Shown piece after piece: positions 13,469-22,200 of a stretch of 22,464 nucleotides of DNA. Made by a program: the position numbers and the translations under genes. Source of the stretch: an uncultured Oscillospiraceae bacterium (GTDB lineage Bacteria; Bacillota_A; Clostridia; Oscillospirales; Oscillospiraceae); assembly GCA_900754605.1 (NCBI GenBank), contig CAAEDK010000208.1, positions 1 through 22,464 on the forward strand, read 5' to 3'. Within the stretch, counting starts at the first letter, position 1; each line of letters starts with the position of its first letter. The notes beneath the pieces were generated by a model, which made no database searches, had not been told where the DNA came from, and worked only from the letters and a program-made list of their open reading frames with translations.

Positions 13469-13654
13469 TCATTTGTTTTTCTGCCTCGGGGCCCAGAACC
13501 GGCAGAAGCGGCCCCAGTCCTCCATCAGCATTTTGCGGGAATAAGCGGCTGAATTATAATTGGGATTGTTACAGTGTTGGCGTTTGCCCCTCTGTCCCTC
13601 CGTGCGGTAGTAGGAATAGTGGCAGTTGTTACAATGTTTTCTCTGTTTCTTCAA
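13469..13654 (-). CDS. Small Cys-rich putative zinc-ribbon protein (61 aa), TTG start
   Basis: The frame opens at TTG 13654 with a perfect AAGGAGG 6 bases upstream; the ribosome binding site overlaps the end of the LPD11 gene. The product begins with basic residues (KKQRKHCNNCHYSYY). C8 and C11 form a CNNC pair; further Cys residues follow at C28 (HCNNPNY) and at FCRF, giving a possible four-Cys metal site. Highly basic (GQRGKRQH), so nucleic-acid contact is plausible. Family not recognised. Confidence 0.6.
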   Translation of the reverse strand: MKKQRKHCNNCHYSYYRTEGQRGKRQHCNNPNYNSAAYSRKMLMEDWGRFCRFWAPRQKNK

Positions 13655-13665
13655 TCAGGTCCTCC

Positions 13666-14031
13666 TTACTTTGGGTACTTGGACTGAACCGTACCCGATG
13701 GTAAAAAGCCTTCACTTCCAGCGGCCGATATATCGTCTGTCATACGCGCTTCAAGAGCCAGAATCTCGTCCCAGGGCAGCCACTCCGGCTTGCCCGCCGA
13801 AGGAAAGCTGTTCCAGAGTGCCTTCATATAGCCAATCTGGTCTCGAATATTTCCTGCCCAGAGGCACCGCTCACAGCGGTTTCCAAAGCCCAGAAAGTAC
13901 AGGCAGTCCTGCCGCAGACGATCCAGGAGCATATAGCGGAACGGTTCTTCCCAGCCGTTTTCCCGGATGCGGCACTCATATAGCGCCAACTCCGGCCCAT
14001 GTTCCGAAACAGATGCAGGCGGTTTGTTCAT
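13666..14031 (-). CDS. LPD11-type domain protein
   Basis: The 121-aa product carries the pattern of the LPD11 domain (large polyvalent protein-associated domain 11) at about residues 33-97: MLLDRLRQDCLYFLG, GNRCERCLWAGN, IRDQIGYMKALW and PEWLPWDEILALEARM. LPD domains occur in large multi-domain proteins of phages, plasmids and conjugative elements, and also as short stand-alone proteins; their function is not established. The start at 14031 overlaps the upstream stop (ATGA) and follows GAGGG. This family is one of the best signs that the array belongs to a mobile element. Confidence 0.75.
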   Translation of the reverse strand: MNKPPASVSEHGPELALYECRIRENGWEEPFRYMLLDRLRQDCLYFLGFGNRCERCLWAGNIRDQIGYMKALWNSFPSAGKPEWLPWDEILALEARMTDDISAAGSEGFLPSGTVQSKYPK

Positions 14032-14555
14032 GGCGTGCCCTCTTTTCTCGGCGGTTCCGATTGACTCTGATGGAATTCAAAGCAGACAGCGAAATTTCGA
14101 TGGCTACGGTAATAAAAGCAGCAGGGGCGAAGCCCATCATCAATCTCCACCACATTTCCGTAGACGAGATCCGGATAGTCCAGAAGGGTAGAGGCCGGCT
14201 GCTGATGGCTGGATGTCAAAAACTGCCTGGCCGAAAGCTGTGTCGTCCCCTCCGCAACCAGAGCGTAGTGCCGGTCGCTGACAAATGCAGTAGCGCCATG
14301 CCCTTTCCCGTCAAAGTGCAGAAGTGCATTTGACAGAAGCATGGAGCCGTCGTTCTTATAGTGATACACACGGTAGACGGCCGGGGTTTTCCGCCGTGGG
14401 CACCACTTCGGAGCCTTCCACTGGGGATCGGTCTTCCAAAAACGCTTTGGCTTTCGTTTTTCCGGGAAACCTCCGCAGTAGCGTTCAAATCCCTGGCACG
14501 TCAAGAAGGTGCACTCCGCGCATCCATACGCGCGCAGTGCCTGATTGGTGTGCAT
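14028..14555 (-). CDS. Hypothetical protein (175 aa) with an N-terminal Cys cluster
   Basis: The start at 14555 is preceded by AAAGGAGG with 9 bases of spacing; a longer reading from 14741 overlaps the upstream gene fully and is rejected. Residues 1-55 contain C14-x2-C17 (CAEC), then C22, C30 and a later C55 (WCPRR), probably a zinc site, together with many Lys/Arg/Trp residues (KRKPKRFWKTDPQWKAPKWC), suggesting nucleic-acid binding. The C-terminal half contains VVEIDDGLRPCCFYYRSHRNFAVCFEFH, beta-like. Family not recognised. One intergenic base separates it from the upstream stop, and it overlaps the LPD11 start by 4 bases. Confidence 0.65.
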   Translation of the reverse strand: MHTNQALRAYGCAECTFLTCQGFERYCGGFPEKRKPKRFWKTDPQWKAPKWCPRRKTPAVYRVYHYKNDGSMLLSNALLHFDGKGHGATAFVSDRHYALVAEGTTQLSARQFLTSSHQQPASTLLDYPDLVYGNVVEIDDGLRPCCFYYRSHRNFAVCFEFHQSQSEPPRKEGTP

Positions 14556-14556
14556 A

Positions 14557-14838
14557 TCATTGTGCCTCCTTTGTCTGCCGCGTCTTTTCAGCAATGTACT
14601 GTTTGACCGCCTTGGCGGTCTCGTTCTCAATCTCTGAGAGATATACCTCCACCGCCTGCGGCGTGCGGAACCGTTCCTCCAGGCCGAGATGCCGAACCCA
14701 GGAAGCCGACCCAGACGCACAGCGGGGAAATACCTTTTCATAGATCTTCATGCGCCTTCCGTCGGTAAAGATTGCAATTTTGCAGGGGGTGTTCCACATA
14801 TAGGGGATCACAGTGTCAATGATTTTATAAAGTTTCAT
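14557..14838 (-). CDS. Hypothetical protein (93 aa)
   Basis: ATG at 14838 follows AGAGG with 4 bases of spacing; an upstream TTG (14853) is less convincing. The product begins MKLYKIIDTVIPYMWNT and has a beta-like N-terminal half (KIAIFTDGRRMKIYEKVF). A helical, charged C-terminus (AVEVYLSEIENETAKAVKQYIAEK) follows. Family not recognised. It follows a stem-loop gap of about 130 bases, which may mark a sub-operon boundary. Confidence 0.65.
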   Translation of the reverse strand: MKLYKIIDTVIPYMWNTPCKIAIFTDGRRMKIYEKVFPRCASGSASWVRHLGLEERFRTPQAVEVYLSEIENETAKAVKQYIAEKTRQTKEAQ

Positions 14839-14860
14839 AAAACCTCTTTTCAAATGAGAA

Positions 14861-14896
14861 GGCGGACCAGCCCGGCCGCTGCCGAGCTGGTCTGCC
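14861..14896 (-). other. Intercistronic stem-loop, possible partial terminator
   Basis: GGCGGACCAGC (14861-14871) pairs with GCTGGTCTGCC (14886-14896), 11 bp with one mismatch. On the minus strand it is followed by TTCTCATTTG, a poor T-tract. It lies in the widest gap of the upper array (14839-14971), between the DUF3268-type gene and the 93-aa gene, so it may attenuate expression of the genes beyond it. I see no clear promoter in this gap. Confidence 0.55.
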
Positions 14897-14971
14897 CCCC
14901 TGTTCCCGGATATTCTGCCTTGGCTTCTGTGTCAAGATCCGCTGTTCAATATCAGCTCTTTATTCCCGCAT

Positions 14972-15370
14972 TCAAACAGCCTCCATTTCTTCTTCCACGT
15001 TACACAGGTCGATGGTCATCTGGCACTGGTCCATCTCAAAGCCCCCGATGTGGGTGCGCTTCACGGGTAAATCCAGTTTCTTCGCCAGCCATCGGTAAGC
15101 CTGGGTACGCGTCATACCCTTCCTGCGCCAGAAACTGTCAAAAACGTGGTGCGTCTCCATGCGCTTGAGCCGCAGCGTCTCGTTGGCTACAGAGCCCAGC
15201 GGACGCTTGGTACCCTTGTGGCAGCCGACCCTCGCATTGCAGTTCTGGCACTGGTGGATATACTCGGTTTGCAGGTTTAACCGCTCCGCCGCGGCCTTGC
15301 CGTAGATCTGTTCGGCCGGTACGACGCGGATCTTGCCGCCGCAGTAGCGGCAGATGCCGGAATGTCCCAA
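14972..15370 (-). CDS. DUF3268-type zinc-finger-containing protein
   Basis: The 132-aa product has the DUF3268 pattern: CRYCGG (C7, C10), a second metal pair CQNC (C41, C44), then GCHKGTKRPLG, ANETLRLKR, the FDSFW block, AYRWLAKKLDL and HIGGF. The family is found on phages and mobile elements and is thought to bind zinc; its role is unknown. Start choice: the AAAGGAGG lies 7 bases before TTG at 15370 but only 1 base before ATG 15376, and a further ATG at 15409 has no clear site. I favour the TTG start. It overlaps nothing with this start; with 15409 it would overlap the PP-loop gene. Confidence 0.8.
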   Translation of the reverse strand: MGHSGICRYCGGKIRVVPAEQIYGKAAAERLNLQTEYIHQCQNCNARVGCHKGTKRPLGSVANETLRLKRMETHHVFDSFWRRKGMTRTQAYRWLAKKLDLPVKRTHIGGFEMDQCQMTIDLCNVEEEMEAV

Positions 15371-15393
15371 TCGCATCCCTCCTTTCGCTTCAT

Positions 15394-16236
15394 TCAAAAG
15401 CCGTTCCATATCCGCCTTCCCTGATAATCGAAGGTCTGCGCGTCATCGCAGTCCTCCGGTCGGAGATCCCGGATGCGCTTTCTGGACCGGGACAGGAATA
15501 CACGGTTACGGATCGGGCTTGGGGGCTGCATATTCTCCAGCATATTGTCGAAATCTACGACATTTTGATAATGCCGGGGGTAATGCTCCTTCAAATACTG
15601 GAAAAAATAATTTTGATGATAAGGGCAGATACAGCAGGCGCTGGCCTTAGTGTCCAGCCCCCATACGTCCAGGTTATAGGCATAGGTGTCCTTCCGCTGC
15701 CACTTCATCTCGATGAGTGGAAATCTGTTCTTGAACATTTTGTGATGACTGGGGAATGAGCGGTTAGCCTCCTCGTAAGAGAAGCCGATGTGCAGTTCAT
15801 GGGCCCCTATGTCCTTCCGGGCCAGCCTCTGATATAGCTGGTAGCCCAGAAGTCTGTACCGGACAAATTTTTGGATCATGAGGATCTTGTACTCGATCGT
15901 GCAGGCCCGCCGGTGTATTTTCCCGGCCTTTCCGTCTTCATCCAGCGTCCAGAAGGGCATACCGGCCACCCGCCTGACGCCGAAGTTTTCCATATAATCT
16001 TGATAAAGGTCGCTTTTCAGAATGTAAAAGGGTATCCCCTGTCTGGTGCAGGCATCCTCCAGAAAGGCGACCTGTCTGGCAACCCACTCCGGTTCAATCC
16101 CCAGATCACAGTAAATCACGGCGTCGTACCGCGGAACCTCCGGGTGTTCCACCGGGCCGTCTACCTGCGCGCAGCTGATGAGGGCCAGAGCCGTGCTCTG
16201 CATCCCCGCGCCGCAGCTCAGTATTTTGAGGCCCAT
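15394..16236 (-). CDS. PP-loop (PAPS-reductase-like) family enzyme
   Basis: The 280-aa product belongs to the adenine nucleotide alpha-hydrolase/PAPS-reductase superfamily. The ATP-binding PP-loop is SCGAGMQSTAL (residues 7-17). YCDLGIEPEW follows the second strand, RRACTIEYKI carries the family Cys-Thr-x-E-Y-K-I block, and ACCICPYHQNYFF near residue 207 supplies a Cys cluster. Members activate substrates by adenylation; some reduce sulfate, others take part in sulfur or base modification of nucleic acids. The phage/plasmid versions are mostly uncharacterised. Its ATG lies 3 bases after the dnaN-like stop, so the two are co-translated, which hints at a DNA-linked role rather than sulfate assimilation. 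No other sulfur-pathway gene is present. Superfamily call confident, substrate unknown. Confidence 0.8.
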   Translation of the reverse strand: MGLKILSCGAGMQSTALALISCAQVDGPVEHPEVPRYDAVIYCDLGIEPEWVARQVAFLEDACTRQGIPFYILKSDLYQDYMENFGVRRVAGMPFWTLDEDGKAGKIHRRACTIEYKILMIQKFVRYRLLGYQLYQRLARKDIGAHELHIGFSYEEANRSFPSHHKMFKNRFPLIEMKWQRKDTYAYNLDVWGLDTKASACCICPYHQNYFFQYLKEHYPRHYQNVVDFDNMLENMQPPSPIRNRVFLSRSRKRIRDLRPEDCDDAQTFDYQGRRIWNGF

Positions 16237-16239
16237 CGG

Positions 16240-17349
16240 TCAGGCCGCCTTAGAGGACTGCTGCTCACTGGGCGGGCGCACTCCGTTTTGCATATAAAAG
16301 GCATCCTCAGTGGAGATGGTCAGCAGACCGCCCTGCGCCGCGCCAAGCTGAACCGTGCCGGAAAGTGCATCCAGGCACGTCAGGAGCGGACGGGTCAGAT
16401 ACCAGAACTCTCCCTGGGGCGTCCCTTTCAACGGGATCACGTCGATCTGGGAAACCGCACTACCGTAGACTCCGTCGCAGCGGAATATGAGCCGGTCCCC
16501 CTCAAAGTGCAACATGACCTTCCCATCCGCTTCCACAGAGCAGGCGGTATAAAGGCCATCACGCAGGTCGGTCACATCGGTAAAAACAGTAAAGGTGTTG
16601 ACCAGGGAGGAGATGAGCTGTTCGGTATTGATATACCGGCCGGACATGAGCCGTGCGCTGAACAGAAGTCCGTCCCGGAAGAAAACGATATGGTCTCCAG
16701 TGGTTCCGACCCGGAATTCATCCGTATCCTCACACATGTGGGCCAGCTTGCCCAGAGAAGATGCCGGCACAAGCAAGCTGATGTTGCCGGTACTCTGGCT
16801 GTCCCCCTTCGCGCTGACCACACAGCTTCCGTTGCTGCCCACCGCTTTCAGGCCGTTCGGCGTAAACATGAGGTTTACGCAACGCAGCAGGGGCGTATTT
16901 TTCTTCTCTCCCACCGCAAATATAGTGCGCTTGGTCATAGCGGGGATTCCAGTGACCAGGACGGTATCCGCCGGATAGGGCGATTCGATTTGCGGGAAGA
17001 TGCCGCGCTCCCATACCCCTATCCTATAGGCGGCAAGGCCGCTGGTGAGCAAAACCACCGGTTGCTGCTCCACACGGATCAGCGTTACACTGTCTCCTTC
17101 CAGCTTGTCGAGCATCCCTTCTAGAAGCCGGGCATTGAGTACCAGGGCATCGGCGTCCAGGGAGGTGCATGGGATGGTCTGGACAAGAGAAACCTCCAGG
17201 TTGGTGGCGCTGATAGTCAGGCATCCTTCCCTGCGGTCGGTCTCCAGCAGGATACCTCTCAGCGGCTCCAGCGGGGAGGAGAGCGGAGCAACTGATGCCG
17301 CCCGCTTTGCCGCCGCCAGAAATTCGGCCCGGTTTACGGTTACATTCAT
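16240..17349 (-). CDS. dnaN: DnaN-like DNA polymerase III beta subunit (sliding clamp)
   Basis: The 369-aa product is the usual length for a bacterial beta clamp and shows its three-domain pattern. The N-terminal region (VNRAEFLAAAKRAASVAPLSS...LRGILLET) and LTISATNLEVSL, the middle domain (FAVGEKKNTPLLRCVNLMF, LKAVGSNGSCVV) and the C-terminal DAFYMQNGVRPP (family: M-P-x-R/M) all match. The dimeric clamp encircles DNA and tethers polymerases and repair factors. It is well diverged from chromosomal DnaN, as expected for an element-borne copy. GGAGG precedes the start. The gene lies downstream of the 621-aa gene and upstream of the PP-loop gene with only 3 bases between stop and start. The nearby helicase ends in a clamp-binding motif. 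Confidence 0.85.
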   Translation of the reverse strand: MNVTVNRAEFLAAAKRAASVAPLSSPLEPLRGILLETDRREGCLTISATNLEVSLVQTIPCTSLDADALVLNARLLEGMLDKLEGDSVTLIRVEQQPVVLLTSGLAAYRIGVWERGIFPQIESPYPADTVLVTGIPAMTKRTIFAVGEKKNTPLLRCVNLMFTPNGLKAVGSNGSCVVSAKGDSQSTGNISLLVPASSLGKLAHMCEDTDEFRVGTTGDHIVFFRDGLLFSARLMSGRYINTEQLISSLVNTFTVFTDVTDLRDGLYTACSVEADGKVMLHFEGDRLIFRCDGVYGSAVSQIDVIPLKGTPQGEFWYLTRPLLTCLDALSGTVQLGAAQGGLLTISTEDAFYMQNGVRPPSEQQSSKAA

Positions 17350-17364
17350 AGCTATACCTCCAAC

Positions 17365-19230
17365 CTATCCGTTCTGCTCGATTGCCTTATAGACTTCACT
17401 GGCATTGCCGCCGGCGTTCATATACGCTGCGGCCCGTGCCATTTCAGCTTCCGTGATATCTTCCTCCGGCATGAAGAACCCGACGCCGGCCAGCTCCGCA
17501 GCCCCACCGCAGGAACCGCCCAGGCTGAGAAATTGGGCCGCTCCTGGAAGCTCTGAGCTCAAAATCACGGGGTGCTCGTTATAGAGCTCCCTGGCGATTT
17601 CAATTCCATACCGGCGCTTGATCTCCTGGAAAGTTTCACAGAGCTCCGCGATTACCTCCCCCAGAGACTGTTCAAAGTCCTCGTTCACCTCATAGGCTCC
17701 CTGAAGCCAGCCCGGAAACGTTCCGGCGCGGCCTTGCAGCTCCTGTTCCAAATCCCAGAGCTGCCGGGTGCCAGACGCCAGATCCGTGCGGAGTTGGGCT
17801 CTGTTCTGTGCAATCTGTTCCTGACGTATCCGTTCCACAGCCGCAGCCGGATCCTCCTCCCAATAGGGGCTGTCAGCGGGTAGCACATCCGCGAGCATGG
17901 GGAAGGGCAGGGGCAGGCCGTCCGGCCCGAAGTCCTTCTGAGCCGCGCCCTCGATCATTCCGCCCTCCTTCAGGTGCTCCGCCAGGGCAAGAAGTTGATG
18001 GGGCGGATAACAATGCGGACAACTCCAGATCTTAAAGGCAATCTCATCGCCATACTGTTCTGCGACCTGATAAAACGCCGCAAGCAGAGAGCCCAGCCAA
18101 AATTGAGCCGTAAAAGCAGGGTTGGGCGGAAAGGCGGAAGGAAAATTGTCCGCATATTGGTTAGACTCCACCTGCCTGTCAACGAAAGCAATCCACCGTT
18201 GAAAGGAATCAGGGGAATTCCTCCCAAACAGGTATTTCGTTGCATTCCAGAAGGCATCCTCCGTTTTGGCGTTTTCCATTAAACGGATCGTATCTAGTTC
18301 CACATCCAGGTTGTGTCCCAGCCTGTAACGTATGAAACCGTAATTCGTCTCATCAAAATTCAGATGATCCGCCAAAGTTCTACAGTCCATGTGGAGTTTG
18401 TGTTCCTGAAGCAAGTCCTGCAACTCTGCGTAGCGGAAAAACTCATAACAGCTCAGTCGCGTAGCCAGCTTGGTTGCTCCTTGGATGGATGTCGGTCGGG
18501 CCAGTAAAAGCGCCTTATACTTTGCCATCGCGTGAATAGGGACACACTCCATCAGCGTCCGGGCAAAAGCATCATAATCATGAATATCAGCAAGGAATAT
18601 TTCATACTCCCCGAGTTCCAAATCGTCCGGCGACACGACCCCGGAAAGGCCCCGGATCTCAAGTTCATCAGTGTCTTGAACATCCAGATGAAGCATGAGC
18701 TGTTCTAGTGCTCCATTTTGCATTGGAAGGTCAAGCCAAACTCCGTCCTCCGTGCTCTCTGATTCCAGGGCCGCCACGTTAAGCCGGAAATAAGGCTCCT
18801 GCTCTGTCAGAAGGACGGCCCGCTCAGACAGGTCAATGGTCTGAGGAAGAGGCAGCTCCGAGAGCAAACGGCCAGCAATGCGGATCACATCCGTAATAAC
18901 AGCCATGGGCATATCCGTAAGCTCCTGCATCAGCGCCTCGCGGCTCTCCGCCGACATCCGCTGGAGCTGCTCCGCCAGAAAATTTACCTGTCGAATGCTT
19001 GGAGGGCAATGCTCATTTTCAATCACACCAGCCAATTTTAATTGCAGGCTGTCCGGTGTCCCATCAGGAAATGGAACTGCCAGATGGGCATAGTCGCCAC
19101 TCCCATAAGGGATTTGGCAGCGGTCTAGCATTTCCAGAATCTCGTATTTGTTTTTGGGATAATTTGCCCCTATCTTTTGTCCTGTCCGGTTGTTCAACAA
19201 GGTCAGATGTAAGGACCAGTTCTCATTCAT
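17365..19230 (-). CDS. Large hypothetical protein (621 aa), possibly ArdA-like N-terminal modules
   Basis: ATG at 19230 has GGAGG 10 bases upstream; the ATG three codons earlier is only one base from it and is rejected. The acidic protein has no membrane segment. Residues about 80-130 (VNFLAEQLQRMSAESREAL) and about 160-270 (WLDLPM...LEIRGLSGVV...EIFLADIHDYDAFARTL) recall modules seen in ArdA-like antirestriction proteins, but the match is weak and from memory. A middle section carries CPHC and Trp-rich segments; the C-terminal part is helical with coiled-coil character (about 490-560) and ends in a Gly/Glu-rich region. It sits between the helicase (stop at 19252) and dnaN-like genes. Function unknown; ArdA-like is tentative. 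Confidence 0.7.
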   Translation of the reverse strand: MNENWSLHLTLLNNRTGQKIGANYPKNKYEILEMLDRCQIPYGSGDYAHLAVPFPDGTPDSLQLKLAGVIENEHCPPSIRQVNFLAEQLQRMSAESREALMQELTDMPMAVITDVIRIAGRLLSELPLPQTIDLSERAVLLTEQEPYFRLNVAALESESTEDGVWLDLPMQNGALEQLMLHLDVQDTDELEIRGLSGVVSPDDLELGEYEIFLADIHDYDAFARTLMECVPIHAMAKYKALLLARPTSIQGATKLATRLSCYEFFRYAELQDLLQEHKLHMDCRTLADHLNFDETNYGFIRYRLGHNLDVELDTIRLMENAKTEDAFWNATKYLFGRNSPDSFQRWIAFVDRQVESNQYADNFPSAFPPNPAFTAQFWLGSLLAAFYQVAEQYGDEIAFKIWSCPHCYPPHQLLALAEHLKEGGMIEGAAQKDFGPDGLPLPFPMLADVLPADSPYWEEDPAAAVERIRQEQIAQNRAQLRTDLASGTRQLWDLEQELQGRAGTFPGWLQGAYEVNEDFEQSLGEVIAELCETFQEIKRRYGIEIARELYNEHPVILSSELPGAAQFLSLGGSCGGAAELAGVGFFMPEEDITEAEMARAAAYMNAGGNASEVYKAIEQNG

Positions 19231-19251
19231 ATGTGTCATTCCTCCTGATAA

Positions 19252-22200
19252 TCAAGCGGCAGGCCCAAAGAGCGACAGTTGGTTTTCGTCCACTGTGCGC
19301 TGCTTTTTCCTGCGTTTTTGTTGTTCTTCCATTCTTTTTTGCAGCAGGCCTTCATAGAGCATCCGTCGCTGCTGGGATTCCACTGCGCGGATGCCGCCCG
19401 GTGTGCCGGATGCGGCGGGATGCTCCACAGCAGGCATAGAGAATACCTCGGAGCCCGCCGCGGTCTGTACGGGCTGCTTTTGTCTATTCTCTCGCCCCGG
19501 GTTGATGACCGCCATTTTCTTGAACGCCGCGGCAATATCCTCCACGTTGTCCTTGATGCCGAGTGAGAGCTCCTTGGCCATCTGGGAGGTCAGGTCCCGC
19601 ACATCGCTCATGGCGGACAGGCCCTCCTCCGAGAAGGTGCCCTCAATAATGCCGGCCACCGCCAGCTTGGAGGCCATCAGCTTCACGGCCTTGGCTTGGA
19701 TGGTATTGGCATAATAGAGCAGATAGACCTCGACCCTCGGCGCGCTCTGATTGATACGCCATGAGCGGCGCGACGCCTGCCGGAGCGTGAAGAGGTTGTA
19801 GCCTATCGAGTAGAAGATCAGGGTCGTAAAGGCATTCAAATCGAGCCCGGTTTCTACTACGGATGGATTGGTGATGAGTACCTGTAGTCCGAACCGGACA
19901 CGCTTTTCCACCCATTCCTCCCGCTTTTCGGTGGGGACGCTGGGTTTCAGGATCTCTGCGCAGATGCCCTCCTGATGGAGTTGCTTCAGCAGTTTTTTCT
20001 GTGAGTCGGTCCGGGTCCAACTGGTATAGATGAGCACCCGTTCTCCTGCTGCGAGCTTTTCCCGGACAATTTCCAGTGTCTTTTCCTCTTTGGGCAGAAT
20101 GTCCTCAAAGGATGCCATGTTGGGCGGTTCTGCAATGACCGTCCCCTCAATGGGGTGTATTATGGCAGGCTGATCGTAAGGCTGATCCGGATAGACGGTC
20201 AGAAGGTTAAGATAGGCAGAGAGAATCTTTTGCGCCGCCTTTCGGTCTGTCTTCAAAACCATCCGAAGCTCATGTTCAATCTTTTCGTAGCTGCTGTAAA
20301 CCGCTTCGGGCATATCCAGTGGGACCGGGATCTCCTCGTAGTCCGGCAAATCCTTCCCCATATCGGAAAGTGATAGGAAGGAGGTATACTCCAGCAGGAA
20401 GCGTGAGTATACCAGCGGGGATACGCCTGGAAGCTGGCGGCTCTTAGTTTTCCTTTTTATGGCCCTTCGATTGGAGTTGTAGGCTGCATCTTTGATTTCG
20501 TAGGTGTTCTCTACAACGCCGTACTCAGCATCAAAGTCGCCCGGTTTTCGATATCGCTTCCCGTCCTTGAGCATCAGGCCGGGGAGCAGACGGTAAAGCA
20601 GGTGGAAGATGCCGCTGCTGTACCCGTTAATCAAGGTGGCAGTCATGCCGATATAATACCTGCAGACGCCAAACAGCTCCGCCATGGCGTCACCTTGACC
20701 GCTTGCATTGTTGTACTGATGCAGTTCATCACAAAGAATTGCATCGATCTGTCCGCGCATTTTCCTTTTGATGTAGGTGCTCAGCGGAAACCTGCGCTTT
20801 GCTCCCCTCACCGGATAGCTCTGCTCCGGGAATGCGGCAATTTGGGTAAGCTGATCCAATACCGCCTCGTTTTGGGTGCGCATGAGATGCTTGCCTGCCC
20901 TGTAACGGTAGATCCAGCCATACTCTGGGATCTTGATCCAGTCGATTTGCCTCCCAGGGACTACCGGTGCCCAGAGAACTGCGCCGCAACGGCGGCATTT
21001 GTGGTTCCTTTTGTGCTCCTTCTGAAAGAAAAACTGGTCGGCGTTGACCGTGTACCTGGTGCCATCCTCGCTGATCTCCATTTCAACCGGTTCCATGCAG
21101 TCTGGACAGAGAAACGCTTTTTTTCTGCAATTCCACTGAACAGCGGGATAGCGCATATAGCCGTCCCGGGCGCGCTCCTTGCTGAACACCGCAAAAACAC
21201 TCTGAGGACAGTTCTGGTACATATCATAAAGCCGGTTGAGGTCTGTGATGCTTTTTACCACCATGGCAAAGGTGTTGGGCAGAGTCTCGCCGATCTCACG
21301 CACCCACTTCTTTGTGACATGTGACGGGGCCATGACCAGGTTGAAGGTCTTCTTGCCGCCCTGTGCAGCCCCAAGCCCATAGAGGGCACCCAAAGCATCT
21401 GTACCAATTTTCGTTTTTCCACTTCCACATTCTGCCACAATCAAGGCCGTACCGCAGCGCTGAAGCTGGCGCTTGGTCGCTTCGGCCACAGCAAGCTGTG
21501 CATCATAAAGGGAATATCCAGCCTTCTGCTGAATATAGCGGTTGATGTCCAGCACTTCGTCCGACAGCGGCTCGGAGGCCGGGTCAAACAGGGGGATAAA
21601 CTGTTTTCGGATACGGTCGGCGACCGTGATACCGTAGGTGCTAAGATAGTCGGTAACATTTTCTACCTGAGCAAAACCATCCGGCATTCCGGGCGTCGCC
21701 CCTGGTATAGCAATCTGTCCGGTTTTCAGGCCATCCTCCAGCACCTGTACCACATTTTTATCCTCCGGCAGCAGAGAGAGAACCCAGGCATCCATCTTCT
21801 CCTTGACGGAGAATACCTCCATCCTTCTCAGCTCTCCCCGGCGGATGAGCTCCTGCAGGACATAGTCCCGAAATTCTGGAATCAGCGGAGCCGCTGTTTT
21901 CCGATCCACTTCTTCAAAAAGCCTGTCCTGATCCCCGGCTGGGCAGAAGATATAGCATTTACGCGGCTTGCTCTCTTCGAGGGAGTCATCTTCTGCGGTG
22001 TCCTCCTTTAGCTGATCCAGGGATTGCGCGTCGTCGTTGGCCATAAGAGTGGCCGCAGCGTACATGCCGTCGTGGGAGAGCTGCCTTCGGTAGCCCTTGG
22101 GAAGCGTGTCCAGATGCAGGGTCTCACCGTTTGAACATACGTCGATGGTTGCTCCGCCGTAGATCGCGTCCGACATTGCCTTTACTACCTCTGGATATCC

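Noticed and set aside
14556..14741. N-terminal extension of the 175-aa Cys-rich protein
   Set aside because: The extension lies wholly inside the neighbouring 93-aa gene and is Arg-rich, typical of an out-of-frame reading; AAAGGAGG marks the start at 14555.
15871..17124. 417-codon rightward ORF
   Set aside because: It is antisense to the clamp and PP-loop genes, which have clear family motifs, and has no ribosome binding site or recognisable domain. Its length reflects GC-rich codon use on the opposite strand.
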